Positions 1-8,341 of a DNA stretch of 64,000 bases are shown here, in pieces. A program made the translations under genes and the position numbers. The DNA comes from Dyadobacter sp. SG02 (lineage in GTDB: Bacteria; Bacteroidota; Bacteroidia; Cytophagales; Spirosomataceae). Below the pieces are notes generated by a model. The model ran no database searches. It was not told where the DNA came from and worked only from the letters and a program-made list of their open reading frames with translations. The stretch is taken from NCBI RefSeq assembly GCF_900109045.1, contig NZ_FNYL01000001.1:383386-447385 (forward strand), written 5' to 3'. The stretch's first letter is position 1; the number at the start of each line of letters is the position of its first letter.

Positions 1-211
1 GGGTTGCTGACCTATCGGATTGAAAATAGAATTTCAAAGCCAGGCTTACAATAAGTAATAGGGAAAGCACCAGTATCGGGTACAAAACTTGCCGGTACTG
101 TTCCGGATATACATAGGTTTGGTTCTGCCGGGCAAGCAGCAATACTTTGCGGATATAATAGACCAAACCAATCCCCTCAACGGCAATGGCCAGCCAAAAT
201 ATTATTTTCAT
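1..211 (-). CDS. small membrane protein, partial (N-terminal part)
   Basis: An open frame runs leftward from an ATG at 211 to the window edge without a stop, about 70 codons. The product begins MKIIFWLAIAVEGIG. It has one hydrophobic stretch at about residues 2-20 and a second at about 45-62, separated by a charged and Tyr-rich loop, as in a two-helix inner-membrane protein. The C-terminus lies outside the window. I do not recognise the family. The reading is supported only by the open frame and its membrane-like composition. Confidence 0.5.
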   Translation of the reverse strand, partial: MKIIFWLAIAVEGIGLVYYIRKVLLLARQNQTYVYPEQYRQVLYPILVLSLLLIVSLALKFYFQSDRSAT

Positions 212-299
212 GGTGCCTTAATTGATAACCAGCTAAATTATCAACTATAGTGACACTGAGGAATTCTGCTTATCAATCGGAGCCATAAATGAGCGAAGC

Positions 300-342
300 G
301 CTGGACTCACTTAAATTTTCTGACCAACCAAATCACCAAACT
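300..342 (-). repeat. possible remnant of a further tRNA-Asp copy
   Basis: Bases 318-342 match the D-arm and 5' acceptor part of the intact tRNA-Asp at 19 of 25 positions by eye. The stretch just left of it (300-310) weakly recalls the T-arm. It lies downstream of the terminator of the first expanded copy, where the next array unit would be expected. It is too short and diverged to be certain. Confidence 0.3.
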
Positions 343-382
343 AACTTAAATGCAAAAAGCCCAGACTCTCTGAGCTTTTGTG

Positions 383-500
383 CAGTCTGGCTGGGCCGAC
401 ACACCGGTGGGACTCGAACCACGCGGCGGATCGCCCGTGACCCCATGCGTGACACCCTGCGCGGGCCGGACATGTATTCTAAACAACTGAATTAACAAAC
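383..500 (-). pseudogene. expanded, degenerate tRNA-Asp copy 1
   Basis: On the minus strand this unit aligns to the intact tRNA-Asp genes at 855-928 and 957-1030, but three GC-rich segments of about 16-18 bases replace one to three bases each. They sit between acceptor and T-arm, between T-arm and variable region, and beside the anticodon loop. The 5' acceptor strand no longer pairs properly. The anticodon loop still contains GTC. Its own hairpin terminator follows at about 355-381. The canonical cloverleaf is broken, so an Asp tRNA is unlikely, but a transcribed small RNA is possible. Confidence 0.65.
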
Positions 501-544
501 TCGTGTAAAATGCAAAAAGCCCAGATTTCTCTGAGCTTTTTGTG

Positions 545-662
545 CGGTCTGGCTGGGCCGGCACACCGGCGGGATTCGAACCACGCGGCGGATCCCCTGT
601 GACCTCATGCGTGACACCCTGCGCGGGCCGGACATATATTCTAAACAATTGAATTAACAAAC
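545..662 (-). pseudogene. expanded, degenerate tRNA-Asp copy 2
   Basis: This is the second unit of the array, about 162 bp from the first and with the same three insertions at the same places. The insert near the acceptor reads CTGGGCCGGCACACCGG in + orientation. Scattered transitions separate it from copy 1. A hairpin terminator follows at about 515-541 in the minus direction. Identical insert positions mean the array grew by duplication of an already expanded copy. Confidence 0.65.
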
Positions 663-705
663 TCGTGTAAAATGCAAAAAGCCCAGATTTCTCTGAGCTT
701 TTGTG

Positions 706-811
706 CAGTCTGGCTGGGCCGGCACACCGGCGGGACTCGAACCGCGCGGCGGATCGCCTGTGACCTCATGAGCGGGCCGGACATGTATTCTAACCAACTG
801 AATTAAGAAAC
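706..811 (-). pseudogene. expanded, degenerate tRNA-Asp copy 3
   Basis: This is the third expanded unit. It carries the first two insertions and a shortened third one, and it has lost the bases that hold the anticodon loop (the CGTGACACC segment of copies 1 and 2 is missing). Its D-arm side is the closest of the three to the intact genes. A hairpin terminator follows at about 676-702. With no anticodon it cannot act as a normal tRNA. Confidence 0.65.
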
Positions 812-824
812 TCGTGCAAAATGC

Positions 825-852
825 AAAAAGCCCAGATCTCTCTGAGCTTTTG
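825..852 (-). terminator. intrinsic terminator of the tRNA-Asp operon
   Basis: On the minus strand the 8-bp stem AAGCTCAG/CTGGGCTT with a 6-base loop is followed by a T run. It lies directly downstream of the intact tRNA-Asp at 855-928. The same hairpin has been copied after each of the three degenerate units. Confidence 0.7.
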
Positions 853-854
853 TG

Positions 855-928
855 CGGTCTGGACGGGACTCGAACCCGCGACCCCATGCGTGACAGGCAT
901 GTATTCTAACCAACTGAACTACCAAACC
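855..928 (-). tRNA. tRNA-Asp (GTC)
   Basis: 74-base cloverleaf on the minus strand. The acceptor stem GGTTTGG/CCAGACC forms 7 pairs with one G-T, the discriminator is G73 as expected for Asp, the anticodon is GTC and the T-loop is GGTTCGAGTCC. CCA is not encoded. It is the second gene of a two-tRNA transcript, 28 bases after the copy at 957-1030. Confidence 0.93.
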
Positions 929-956
929 AAAAAATAAAGAACTTCAACTTAATCGG

Positions 957-1030
957 CGGTCTGGACGGGACTCGAACCCGCGACCCCATGCGTGACAGGC
1001 ATGTATTCTAACCAACTGAACTACCAAACC
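957..1030 (-). tRNA. tRNA-Asp (GTC), second copy
   Basis: 74-base cloverleaf on the minus strand, identical in sequence to the copy at 855-928. Anticodon GTC is at 994-996 and the discriminator is G. It is the promoter-proximal gene of the pair, with the -7 element about 36 bases upstream of its 5' end. Confidence 0.93.
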
Positions 1031-1065
1031 GATTCGTTTCACAATCGTTTTTGTAAAACGTGGTG

Positions 1066-1097
1066 CAAAACTACTATTAATATTTACGATTGCAACA
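1066..1097 (-). promoter_or_regulatory. Bacteroidota-type promoter of the tRNA-Asp operon
   Basis: On the minus strand, TAGTTTTG (1073-1066) matches the -7 consensus TAnnTTTG. TTG lies 19 bases upstream (1095-1093) at the place of the -33 element. Transcription would start around 1059, some 30 bases before the tRNA. Confidence 0.55.
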
Positions 1098-1192
1098 CCT
1101 TACACAGCAATTTAGTTATTTTATTTGTAAAACAATAATCCTTCAACTAAGAATATTCTGAGAATGAAATAGTTGAACCACCAGAAAAATTT

Positions 1193-2293
1193 ATGACTTT
1201 CATCAAAGAAATTTTAACCGAACTCGAAAAGCTCGCCCCGCTGCCCTACCAGGAGGATTATGACAATGCGGGATTGCTGGTCGGCTCGCAGGATACGGAA
1301 GTAACCGGCATCCTCTTCACGCTCGACATTACCGAGGACATCGTCGACGAAGCCATTCAAAAGCAATGCAACCTCATTGTAGCGCACCACCCTATCATTT
1401 TTAAAGGCCTCAAAAAGCTCAATGGCAAAAATTATGTAGAGCGGACGGTGATCAAGGCCATCAAAAATGATATTGCGCTTTACGCCACCCATACCAACCT
1501 CGACCATGTCACAGGTGGAGTAAACTGGCAAATTGCCAGGCGGCTTGGACTACAAAACATTAAAGTACTGGCTCCCAAAAAACAGATACTGACGAAACTG
1601 GCCTTTTTCTGCCCGGTTGAGAATACGCAAGAAGTGCTCGATGCGCTGTTCGAAGCAGGGGCGGGAGAAATCGGCGAATACAGCAATTGCAGTTTCCGTA
1701 GCGAAGGACTGGGCACTTTTCTTCCCGGAGAAAAAGCGAAACCGGCCATTGGCGAACGGGGAGCGCTGGAAACGGTAAAGGAACATCGCGTGGAAGTAAT
1801 GCTGCCCACGCATTCGCAAACGCAGGTGCTGAGCGCACTCAGACGCTCGCACCCGTATGAGGAAGTCGCCTATTATCTGTCCGCACTCGAAAATGAAAAC
1901 CAGGAAGTGGGCGCCGGGGCGATCGGCGAGCTTCCCGAAGCAATGGATTCAACCTATTTTTTGACCTATTTGAAGCATCATATGGAGGCATCGGTCATTA
2001 AACACACGGAGCCGGCCAGCAAAGCGATCCGGCGCGTGGCGGTATGCGGCGGAGCGGGCAGTTTTTTGTTACGCAATGCCATTTCAGCAGGAGCCGACGT
2101 ATATGTTACGGCAGATTATAAGTATCACGAATTTTTCGACGCGGAAGGACGCATTATGATCTGTGATATAGGACATTACGAAAGCGAAGTATTTACGAAA
2201 AATTTATTACATGACTATATATCAGGAAAATTTAGTAATTTCGCACTCTGTTTGTCAGAAATCAGTACCAATCCGGTGCGGTATTTTTCCTAA
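1193..2293 (+). CDS. Nif3-like dinuclear metal centre protein (YbgI/YqfO family)
   Basis: 366 aa, the usual length of the long (YqfO-type) members. Family metal ligands are visible: His65-His66 in VAHHPIIF, the THTNLDH segment at about 99-105, and a C-terminal GHYESE motif. The middle third (about 135-235, around HPYEEVAYYL) is the CutA-like insert found in long members. The family forms hexameric toroids with two metals per subunit; its reaction is not firmly settled, although some members are annotated as GTP cyclohydrolase I type 2. It lies 97 bases upstream of the zinc-ribbon gene. Nif3 and this zinc-ribbon family are often neighbours, so one transcription unit is likely. Confidence 0.9.
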   Translation: MTFIKEILTELEKLAPLPYQEDYDNAGLLVGSQDTEVTGILFTLDITEDIVDEAIQKQCNLIVAHHPIIFKGLKKLNGKNYVERTVIKAIKNDIALYATHTNLDHVTGGVNWQIARRLGLQNIKVLAPKKQILTKLAFFCPVENTQEVLDALFEAGAGEIGEYSNCSFRSEGLGTFLPGEKAKPAIGERGALETVKEHRVEVMLPTHSQTQVLSALRRSHPYEEVAYYLSALENENQEVGAGAIGELPEAMDSTYFLTYLKHHMEASVIKHTEPASKAIRRVAVCGGAGSFLLRNAISAGADVYVTADYKYHEFFDAEGRIMICDIGHYESEVFTKNLLHDYISGKFSNFALCLSEISTNPVRYFS

Positions 2294-2390
2294 AAACCGG
2301 TTTTGACAACGAATTCTGCTGATAATCTGTTTAAATTAGGGCTGACTACCTCACATTTCAAGCATTGAAACAAGTCCATAAAAGACATAC

Positions 2391-3137
2391 ATGGAAAACA
2401 CAATCGCACAAAAACTAGATGCTCTCCTGAAACTTCAGGAAATCGATTCAAGCCTTGACGAAATACTAAAAACCCGCGGGGACCTTCCTGAAGAAGTGAG
2501 GGACCTGGAAGATGAAATTGCAGGATTCGAAACGCGTTTAGGAAAGTTTAAATCTGAAATTGCCAATCTGAACACAGAAATCGACAATTTCAAAAATGCA
2601 CAGAAAGAAGGGGAAAAACTGATCAAGAAATACAAAGATCAGCAGATGAACGTCCGCAACAACCGCGAGTACGACGCCATCACCAAAGAAATAGAACTGC
2701 AAGAACTCGATATGCAACTGGCCGACAAGAAGATCAACGAAGCCAGAGCCCGTATCCGCCTCATCGAAGAAGACGCCAATCGCGCGGAATCTATCCTGAA
2801 TGAAAGAAACGAAGATTTGAAAGCAAAGAAAAACGAGCTTTCGGTCATCACGTCGGAAAGTCAGGCCGAAGAGCAGGCTTTGATTGCAGAGAGAGACAAG
2901 CACGCTAAGAAAATCGAAGAACGCTTACTGAAATCTTACCAGAAAATCCGTGATAACTCGCTTAACGGCCTGGCCGTTGTGCATGTACAGCGCGGAGCTT
3001 GCGGCGGATGTTTCAGCATCGTTCCTCCTCAGCGCCAGGCTGATATCCGTGAGCGTAAGAAACTGATTGTTTGCGAGCACTGCGGACGTATCCTTGCTGA
3101 CGTAGAAAGTGTTCAACCGGTTCACCAGCGCCGCTAG
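2391..3137 (+). CDS. coiled-coil protein with C4 zinc ribbon (COG1579 family)
   Basis: 248 aa. Residues 1-190 are charged and heptad-like, predicting a long antiparallel coiled coil. The C-terminus carries two CxxC pairs (ACGGC and CEHCG, at about 204-232) that form a zinc ribbon of the zf-RING_7 type. The family is implicated in nucleic-acid related roles, but no specific activity can be read from the sequence. It follows the Nif3-like gene in the same direction and is closed by the terminator at 3157-3187. Confidence 0.85.
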   Translation: MENTIAQKLDALLKLQEIDSSLDEILKTRGDLPEEVRDLEDEIAGFETRLGKFKSEIANLNTEIDNFKNAQKEGEKLIKKYKDQQMNVRNNREYDAITKEIELQELDMQLADKKINEARARIRLIEEDANRAESILNERNEDLKAKKNELSVITSESQAEEQALIAERDKHAKKIEERLLKSYQKIRDNSLNGLAVVHVQRGACGGCFSIVPPQRQADIRERKKLIVCEHCGRILADVESVQPVHQRR

Positions 3138-3156
3138 GATTTTTAATATTAAATTG

Positions 3157-3187
3157 AAAGGTTGTCTTATCCGGACAACCTTTTTTT
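3157..3187 (+). terminator. intrinsic terminator after the zinc-ribbon gene
   Basis: AAGGTTGTC and GACAACCTT form a 9-bp stem around a 7-base loop, followed by a run of T. It closes the Nif3/zinc-ribbon unit and ends directly at the first possible ATG of the next gene. Confidence 0.85.
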
Positions 3188-3199
3188 ATGTGCATTACC

Positions 3200-4738
3200 A
3201 TGAGCAGGAATTATTCAAAGGATCCCTATGCGACATTCCGGTTGCTGTTGTGCCTGCTCCTATTCCCGCTTCTCCCCCAGTATACGCTCGCTGCCGAAGA
3301 GCAAAACGACGTGGTTTTCTCGCCAAAGCTGCAAAAGGCCTATTTTGAAATACAAAAACTGAGATTACCCGCAGCGCGCGAGTTGATCGATGATGAAAGG
3401 GCCGGCAATCCTGATAACCCGTTCATCGCTTACCTCGACAGTTATGCCGATTTGCACTACCTGCTCATTGCCGAGGACCGCTCACGCTATAAGGTTTTCA
3501 TCCAACAGCAGGACAAACGGCTTGAATTATCGGGGAAATTGTCGGAGAAATCACCCTACAAACGGCTGTTCCAGGCCGATATCCGCCTGCATTCCGCATT
3601 TGCCAAGCTCAAATTTGGTAATGAGGTGAGCGGTTCCTGGGAAATCATCAAGGCCTACCGGCTGTTGGAAGATAACCGGAAAAAATTCCCCGCATTCACT
3701 CCTACCCTCAAATCGCTCGGGCTGCTACACGTGCTGATTGGCTCGATTCCGGAAAACTATACCTGGATAGCCAAAATCCTCGGACTGAAAGGCAACATCG
3801 CGCAAGGCATCCGCGAGCTTCGTGAAGTGGTCAAAGAAGAGCCTTTTTTCAAACAGGAAGCTGAACTGATTGACTTGCTATTGCATGCTTACACATTGCA
3901 ACTAAGCACAGAGCAGCAAAACCGGATCCGCCAATGGCCCAAAGAACAGCCCGACAACCTGCTGTTGCATTTCTTCGCCACAACCGTATTAATGAAAGAA
4001 AACCGGAGCGAGGAAGCTTCGCATTTCCTTGCCGGTGCCCCAACAGGCAAGGAATATATGCCCTTTCCCTTCCTGCATTACCTACGTGGAGAAATTGCGT
4101 TGCAAAACGGCGACTATGAAGAGTCGTTTGCTTTTTACAGCAGGTTTTTGAAACAATATACCGGATTCAATTACATCAAAGACAGCTATTTCAAAATGTT
4201 CATGTGCCGCTGGCTCGCCGGACGAGACCAGGAGGCAGCAAGTTATATCCAGAAGGTAACCCAAACCGGCAGTACCATTGTAGAAGCCGATCAGTTTGCG
4301 GAAAGGATCGCGAAGGAATTCAGTGAAGGGAAAATCAGTCCGAGACAAAAAGTGCTGTACAAGGCCAGGTATGCGACGGACGGAGGTTATTTTCAAAAGG
4401 CATCGGAGCTAATGAGCACCGTTTCTGAAAAAAGTTTCGGCACAACTTATGAAAAGGCCGAGTTCAATTACCGTATGGCCCGAATTCTGCAAAAATCCGC
4501 CCGTACGAATGATTCTGTGCCATTCTACGACCGCTCGATCGCATTGGGGCAGGCAGACACGGGCGCAGGAGGTTTTGCGGCGTCCTCGGCATTACAAATG
4601 GGTTATATTTATCAAAAAAAGGCTGATAATCAGAAGGCTGTTATGTATTTCAAAAAAGCCATGAGCTTTAAAAAGCATGAATACAAAAACAGCATCGATA
4701 ACAAAGCCCGTGCTGCGCTCACGGAGCTGGGGCAATAA
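3200..4738 (+). CDS. secreted TPR-like repeat protein
   Basis: About 512 aa with an N-terminal signal peptide (hydrophobic LLLCLLLFPLLPQYTLAA, likely cleaved near AAEEQ). The rest is alpha-helical with repeated TPR-like pairs (for example around YLRGEIALQNGDYEESFAFY and the C-terminal MGYIYQKKADNQKAVMYFKK), so it is probably a periplasmic tetratricopeptide scaffold. No enzyme motif is seen. An ATG at 3188 is in frame but sits on the T-tract of the upstream terminator; the ATG at 3200 gives a normal signal peptide and is preferred. Confidence 0.75.
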   Translation: MSRNYSKDPYATFRLLLCLLLFPLLPQYTLAAEEQNDVVFSPKLQKAYFEIQKLRLPAARELIDDERAGNPDNPFIAYLDSYADLHYLLIAEDRSRYKVFIQQQDKRLELSGKLSEKSPYKRLFQADIRLHSAFAKLKFGNEVSGSWEIIKAYRLLEDNRKKFPAFTPTLKSLGLLHVLIGSIPENYTWIAKILGLKGNIAQGIRELREVVKEEPFFKQEAELIDLLLHAYTLQLSTEQQNRIRQWPKEQPDNLLLHFFATTVLMKENRSEEASHFLAGAPTGKEYMPFPFLHYLRGEIALQNGDYEESFAFYSRFLKQYTGFNYIKDSYFKMFMCRWLAGRDQEAASYIQKVTQTGSTIVEADQFAERIAKEFSEGKISPRQKVLYKARYATDGGYFQKASELMSTVSEKSFGTTYEKAEFNYRMARILQKSARTNDSVPFYDRSIALGQADTGAGGFAASSALQMGYIYQKKADNQKAVMYFKKAMSFKKHEYKNSIDNKARAALTELGQ

Positions 4739-4800
4739 CATTTGTTACCAAATCGCACTTTCCGCGTATCAAGGATACAAGCATTAATGTATCCTTCCAT

Positions 4801-5505
4801 ATGCCCAGAAAAAAGAGCGACAATCCGAAAGTGATCATCAACTGGCACGATGATGACAAACCACGTGAAAAGTTCATGAACAAAGGCCGGGCTGCCTGTT
4901 CGGACTCCGAGTTGATGGCAATCCTGATCCGTTCCGGCACGAGGGAAATGACCGCGGTCGACCTGGCAAAGGCATTGATGACATCGGTAGGTAACAACAT
5001 CAACGAACTCGCCAAACTGAATGTCAGGGACCTGACGAAGATCAAAGGAATAGGCGAAGCGAAGGCGTTGAGCATCCTGGCCGCGTTGGAACTCGGGCGG
5101 CGGCGCAGGGACATTATTCCCGGTAAAAAGCGCAAGATCATCGGCTCCGAACCGGTCTACGAAGCCATGCGCCCCTATCTGATGGACAAAACGCATGAAG
5201 AATTCTGGATTTTGCTGCTTAATCGCGGAAACTACGTCATGCGCGCCATACAGGTGAGCATGGGTGGCATTTCGGGCACGGCTACCGACGTGAAGATGAT
5301 ATTCAAAATCGCGCTGGACCATATGGCCAGTTCGCTGATCCTGGTGCATAACCATCCTTCGGGGCAGTTGATCCCGAGTCTGGCAGACAAGGTGCTTACC
5401 GAGCAAATCAAACAGGCAGGCCGAATGCTCGACCTGCCTGTTCAGGACCATCTGATCTTTACAGACGACGGCTATTACAGTTTTAAAGATTCCGGCGAAA
5501 TGTGA
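4801..5505 (+). CDS. radC: RadC/JAB-domain DNA repair family protein
   Basis: 234 aa, full length for the family. A helix-hairpin-helix motif (IKGIGEAKA, about 81-89) precedes the JAMM metalloprotease-like domain, whose zinc motif HNHPSG (His183, His185) and distal Asp196 are intact. The family name comes from an E. coli locus; a direct repair function is disputed. The stop codon abuts the stop of the convergent lipoprotein gene with no gap. Confidence 0.92.
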   Translation: MPRKKSDNPKVIINWHDDDKPREKFMNKGRAACSDSELMAILIRSGTREMTAVDLAKALMTSVGNNINELAKLNVRDLTKIKGIGEAKALSILAALELGRRRRDIIPGKKRKIIGSEPVYEAMRPYLMDKTHEEFWILLLNRGNYVMRAIQVSMGGISGTATDVKMIFKIALDHMASSLILVHNHPSGQLIPSLADKVLTEQIKQAGRMLDLPVQDHLIFTDDGYYSFKDSGEM

Positions 5506-6321
5506 TCAGAACACCGATTCCGTCCGAATAATGCCTTTCAGTTCCTCGTATGGGATCGTAAACTCGATCGGTCCGCGGGCGTAGGCGGCTATTTCGTATG
5601 GATTATAAAAAAACAGCACTCCTTCCGGGGTAAACACATAATTGGCAGGCATGAAAAACTTGTGGTTCGCAAGGAAATAACCGGCATCTTCCAGGTCGAC
5701 GCCGGGTGTCAGTTTTTCCAGCTCGCGGAACTTCTTTTCGACCAGGTTCAACAATGCTACTGAATCTGCCACAAAGCGTTTCATTTCGATCTCATCGCCC
5801 GTTTTGCCGTCGAATGCGTGGTACGAAGTGAAACTGTTCGGATGCGCACCGCCCGTAAAAGCGTAGTGATCGAATTGATAAAAAAGCACTTTCGGAGTCG
5901 TCATCACGGTATCTCCGTGTAATTCAACCTCCCAGCAACCCGGCGCGTCGGGAAAATCCTTTTTGAATTCGTTGTAGTTCTTTTGAAAGTCTTCGAATGC
6001 CGCTTTCGGGTTCTTAATAGCCTCCAAACGTGCTGTGGCACTTGCCGGGTCGCCGTAGGAATTGAGCCGCTTGATCGTCTTGTCGGTCAGAATTTCCCGG
6101 ATTTTAGTAGCAACCACCCCGGAATCAGTTGGTTGCCAGAGATTGATAATCACAGAAACACCTTTATTGGCGACTGTATCACAACCTCCGAACTGTTCCT
6201 TTTTTACCTTCCCCGCCCGGAAGCCGGCCTCGACAACCGCATTATCTTTTTTAGACGACTGGTTACATGCCCAAAAAGACACAACGCCGAGCATCAGAGC
6301 AGCCATTTGCTTCAAACCCAT
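5506..6321 (-). CDS. DUF3298-type lipoprotein
   Basis: 271 aa. The N-terminus is a hydrophobic leader ending in a lipobox-like FWAC with Cys19, so it is probably an outer-envelope lipoprotein. The C-terminal part (about 180-271, with the GVLFFYNPYEIAAYARGP stretch) is characteristic of the DUF3298 domain, preceded by a DUF4163-like region. Such domains occur in RsiV-like lysozyme-binding anti-sigma factors and many Bacteroidota lipoproteins, but no sigma factor adjoins this gene. It converges on radC and is followed in its own direction by no terminator that I can see. Confidence 0.75.
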   Translation of the reverse strand: MGLKQMAALMLGVVSFWACNQSSKKDNAVVEAGFRAGKVKKEQFGGCDTVANKGVSVIINLWQPTDSGVVATKIREILTDKTIKRLNSYGDPASATARLEAIKNPKAAFEDFQKNYNEFKKDFPDAPGCWEVELHGDTVMTTPKVLFYQFDHYAFTGGAHPNSFTSYHAFDGKTGDEIEMKRFVADSVALLNLVEKKFRELEKLTPGVDLEDAGYFLANHKFFMPANYVFTPEGVLFFYNPYEIAAYARGPIEFTIPYEELKGIIRTESVF

Positions 6322-6351
6322 AAACTTTGGTTTTAATGATTCGGGAAAATA

Positions 6352-7086
6352 TTAAAGGCTCATCAATTCTTTAAAACGGATGGCCTGACGGCGCGAGATC
6401 TCGATTTTATCGCCGCCTTGCAAGGTTACCAGAAGACCGCCGCTGAACCATGGCTCGATCTTCTCGATCCAATGCAGGTTGATAATGTGCTTGCGGTTGG
6501 CGCGGAAATACGTATTCGGGTCCAGGCGCTCTTCCAGGTTGTTCAACGATTTCAACACCAAAGGCTTCTGGTCATCGAAATGCAGGCGGACATAGTTCCC
6601 CATCGATTCGAACAGGCGGATTTTACCCAGTTTTACAAACCAACATTTCTCTCCGTCTTTCACAAAAACCTGATCATTTTCACCAAGGACTTTCTCCGCG
6701 CGCTCGTTGGTATGCGCGAGGGCTTCCGGCTGGGCCTGGTTTTCTTCAATGCGGTGAATGGTTTCCTTCAACCGTTCGGTATCGATCGGCTTCAACAGGT
6801 AATCCAGCGCATTGAACTCGAATGCCTTGATGGCATACTCGTCGAATGCGGTCGTGAAAATCACTTCCGGGGTTTTGCCTTCGATCGATGACAGCAACTC
6901 GAAGCCATTTTTACCCGGCATTTGAATATCCAGAAAAAGCAGCTCGGGCTGTTGTTCTTCTATGAGTTTCAGCGCCTCTTCCGCATTGGCGGCTTCTCCT
7001 ACTATTTCAATTTTAGTGTATGGTTCAAGCAATCTCTTCAACTCGTTGCGCGCTAGTCGCTCATCATCTACAATTAAGGTCCTCAT
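6352..7086 (-). CDS. LytTR-family response regulator
   Basis: 244 aa. The receiver domain (1-120) has the acidic pair Asp7/Asp8, the phosphoacceptor Asp53 in LLFLDIQMPG and the KP motif near 103. The C-terminal half is a LytTR DNA-binding domain (about 145-244, including FRANRKHIINL). It is encoded 51 bases downstream of the His_kinase-type sensor, its likely partner. Such regulators typically bind paired short repeats; the targets are unknown. Confidence 0.92.
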   Translation of the reverse strand: MRTLIVDDERLARNELKRLLEPYTKIEIVGEAANAEEALKLIEEQQPELLFLDIQMPGKNGFELLSSIEGKTPEVIFTTAFDEYAIKAFEFNALDYLLKPIDTERLKETIHRIEENQAQPEALAHTNERAEKVLGENDQVFVKDGEKCWFVKLGKIRLFESMGNYVRLHFDDQKPLVLKSLNNLEERLDPNTYFRANRKHIINLHWIEKIEPWFSGGLLVTLQGGDKIEISRRQAIRFKELMSL

Positions 7087-7137
7087 GGCGGATGGATCAG
7101 TTAGGAATAATAAACAGATAGTATATTGATTTGGTCA

Positions 7138-8241
7138 TTAGTTCTCTTTTCCGGACCCCTCTCCCACCATCATCACCTCTTCCGAAAGCATCGGTATTTT
7201 AATTTCGGAGCAAACCACATTCTCCTTTTCCTGAAAAATCCGGAATGATGCGGCCTTACCGTACAAAATCGATAATCGTTCGGCGGTGTTTTTTAACCCA
7301 ACCCCACCCGACTCGGTATTGCCCAGGTTGCCGGCGTTCACTTCCGTACTGCCCAGATTACCCGAGTTATGGATCGTGATCACAAGCAGCTCATTTGCAA
7401 TTTCCGATTTTAAGCCGATAAATCCGCCTCCCATTTGCTTTGCCACACCGTGTTTGATACCGTTTTCGACGAGCGTTTGTAACATCATCGGCGGTACCTG
7501 CCAGTAAATAGCCTGCGGATTGGTGGTAATGCTGTAACAAAGACGTTCCTCGTATCGCACTTTTTCCAATTCAAGATAATCTTCCACCGTCCGAAGCTCT
7601 TCCTGCAAATCAACCGTTTTGCGGCGATCGGCCAGCAACGAATTCCTCAATATATTGGATAGCTGCGTAATGCTGAGCTGCGCGCGTTTGGGATCTTCGT
7701 ACACGAGTGCGCGGATGCTGTTCAACGCATTGAATGTAAAATGCGGATTGAGCTGCGAACGAAGCACCTTAGCTTCCGCCTCCCGCATCGACATTTTCAG
7801 CATAATCTTCTCGTAGCCGGCCAGGCGGTTCTGTTCAATATAATGGTAAACCGTGTAAGACAAGATCCACGCCAACAGGATTTTACACCAGTTGGTATAG
7901 TAGCCCCAGAAAATTAGCGGCTGGTTGAACAGGTTCTGTTCGAGAATTTCGCGGTCCATTGGCTGATTAATCATCGTCATGATGAGCCCCAGCCACAATA
8001 CCGAACCGATCACACGCAATGCCAGCCTCGGCAACGGTAACGACGACCAGTTCCACCGCCTGATCACCAGCCGGTATACGTGAGTAAGACAAATGCCCAG
8101 GAGTATATTGGCCAGTGCAGAATAGAATTCAGGTAGCTTAAAACCATATTCCAATACATAAGGGATGTATTCGAACATGACAATCAATGTCCAGCCAAGA
8201 ATTTGCAGAGTCCAATAGATGCGCTTTTTGGACGTGAACAT
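7138..8241 (-). CDS. LytS-like sensor histidine kinase
   Basis: About 367 aa. The N-terminal third has about four membrane helices. The His_kinase dimerisation motif SQLNPHFTFNALNSI carries the phosphoacceptor His. The ATPase N-box LVENGIKHG and a G-box around GVGLKNTAERL follow. It forms a two-component system with the LytTR regulator just downstream. An ATG ten codons further upstream (8271) is in frame, but the start at 8241 gives a compact N-terminus (MFTSKKRIYW) usual for the family. Confidence 0.9.
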   Translation of the reverse strand: MFTSKKRIYWTLQILGWTLIVMFEYIPYVLEYGFKLPEFYSALANILLGICLTHVYRLVIRRWNWSSLPLPRLALRVIGSVLWLGLIMTMINQPMDREILEQNLFNQPLIFWGYYTNWCKILLAWILSYTVYHYIEQNRLAGYEKIMLKMSMREAEAKVLRSQLNPHFTFNALNSIRALVYEDPKRAQLSITQLSNILRNSLLADRRKTVDLQEELRTVEDYLELEKVRYEERLCYSITTNPQAIYWQVPPMMLQTLVENGIKHGVAKQMGGGFIGLKSEIANELLVITIHNSGNLGSTEVNAGNLGNTESGGVGLKNTAERLSILYGKAASFRIFQEKENVVCSEIKIPMLSEEVMMVGEGSGKEN

Positions 8242-8274
8242 AGGAACGCTGATGATGTATTGAAAAGCCACAAA

Positions 8275-8311
8275 TGTATTAATGCACCCTCAGGAGAGGT
8301 ACATTAATACA
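8275..8311. promoter_or_regulatory. inverted repeat upstream of the sensor/regulator operon
   Basis: TGTATTAATG (8275-8284) and CATTAATACA (8302-8311) are perfect 10-base inverted arms around a 17-base centre, 34 bases upstream of the sensor start at 8241. The position fits an operator for the sensor/regulator operon. A role as terminator for the convergent side is less likely because there is no T run. Confidence 0.4.
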
Positions 8312-8341
8312 CCAATGGAAACGAATCTACACAAACGGCTG

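Noticed and set aside
289..887. Open frames of 68, 104 and 77 codons on both strands in the tRNA-Asp array
   Set aside because: They repeat the same amino-acid blocks because they run through the tandem tRNA-like units. They have no homologue-like features.
1..1100. Integrated mobile element at the tRNA-Asp locus
   Set aside because: tRNA genes are common integration sites, but no integrase, transposase or attachment-site duplication is visible in the window.
4630..5451. 273-codon frame antisense to radC
   Set aside because: It lies entirely opposite the well-supported radC gene and the end of the TPR gene, and its product is low in recognisable features.
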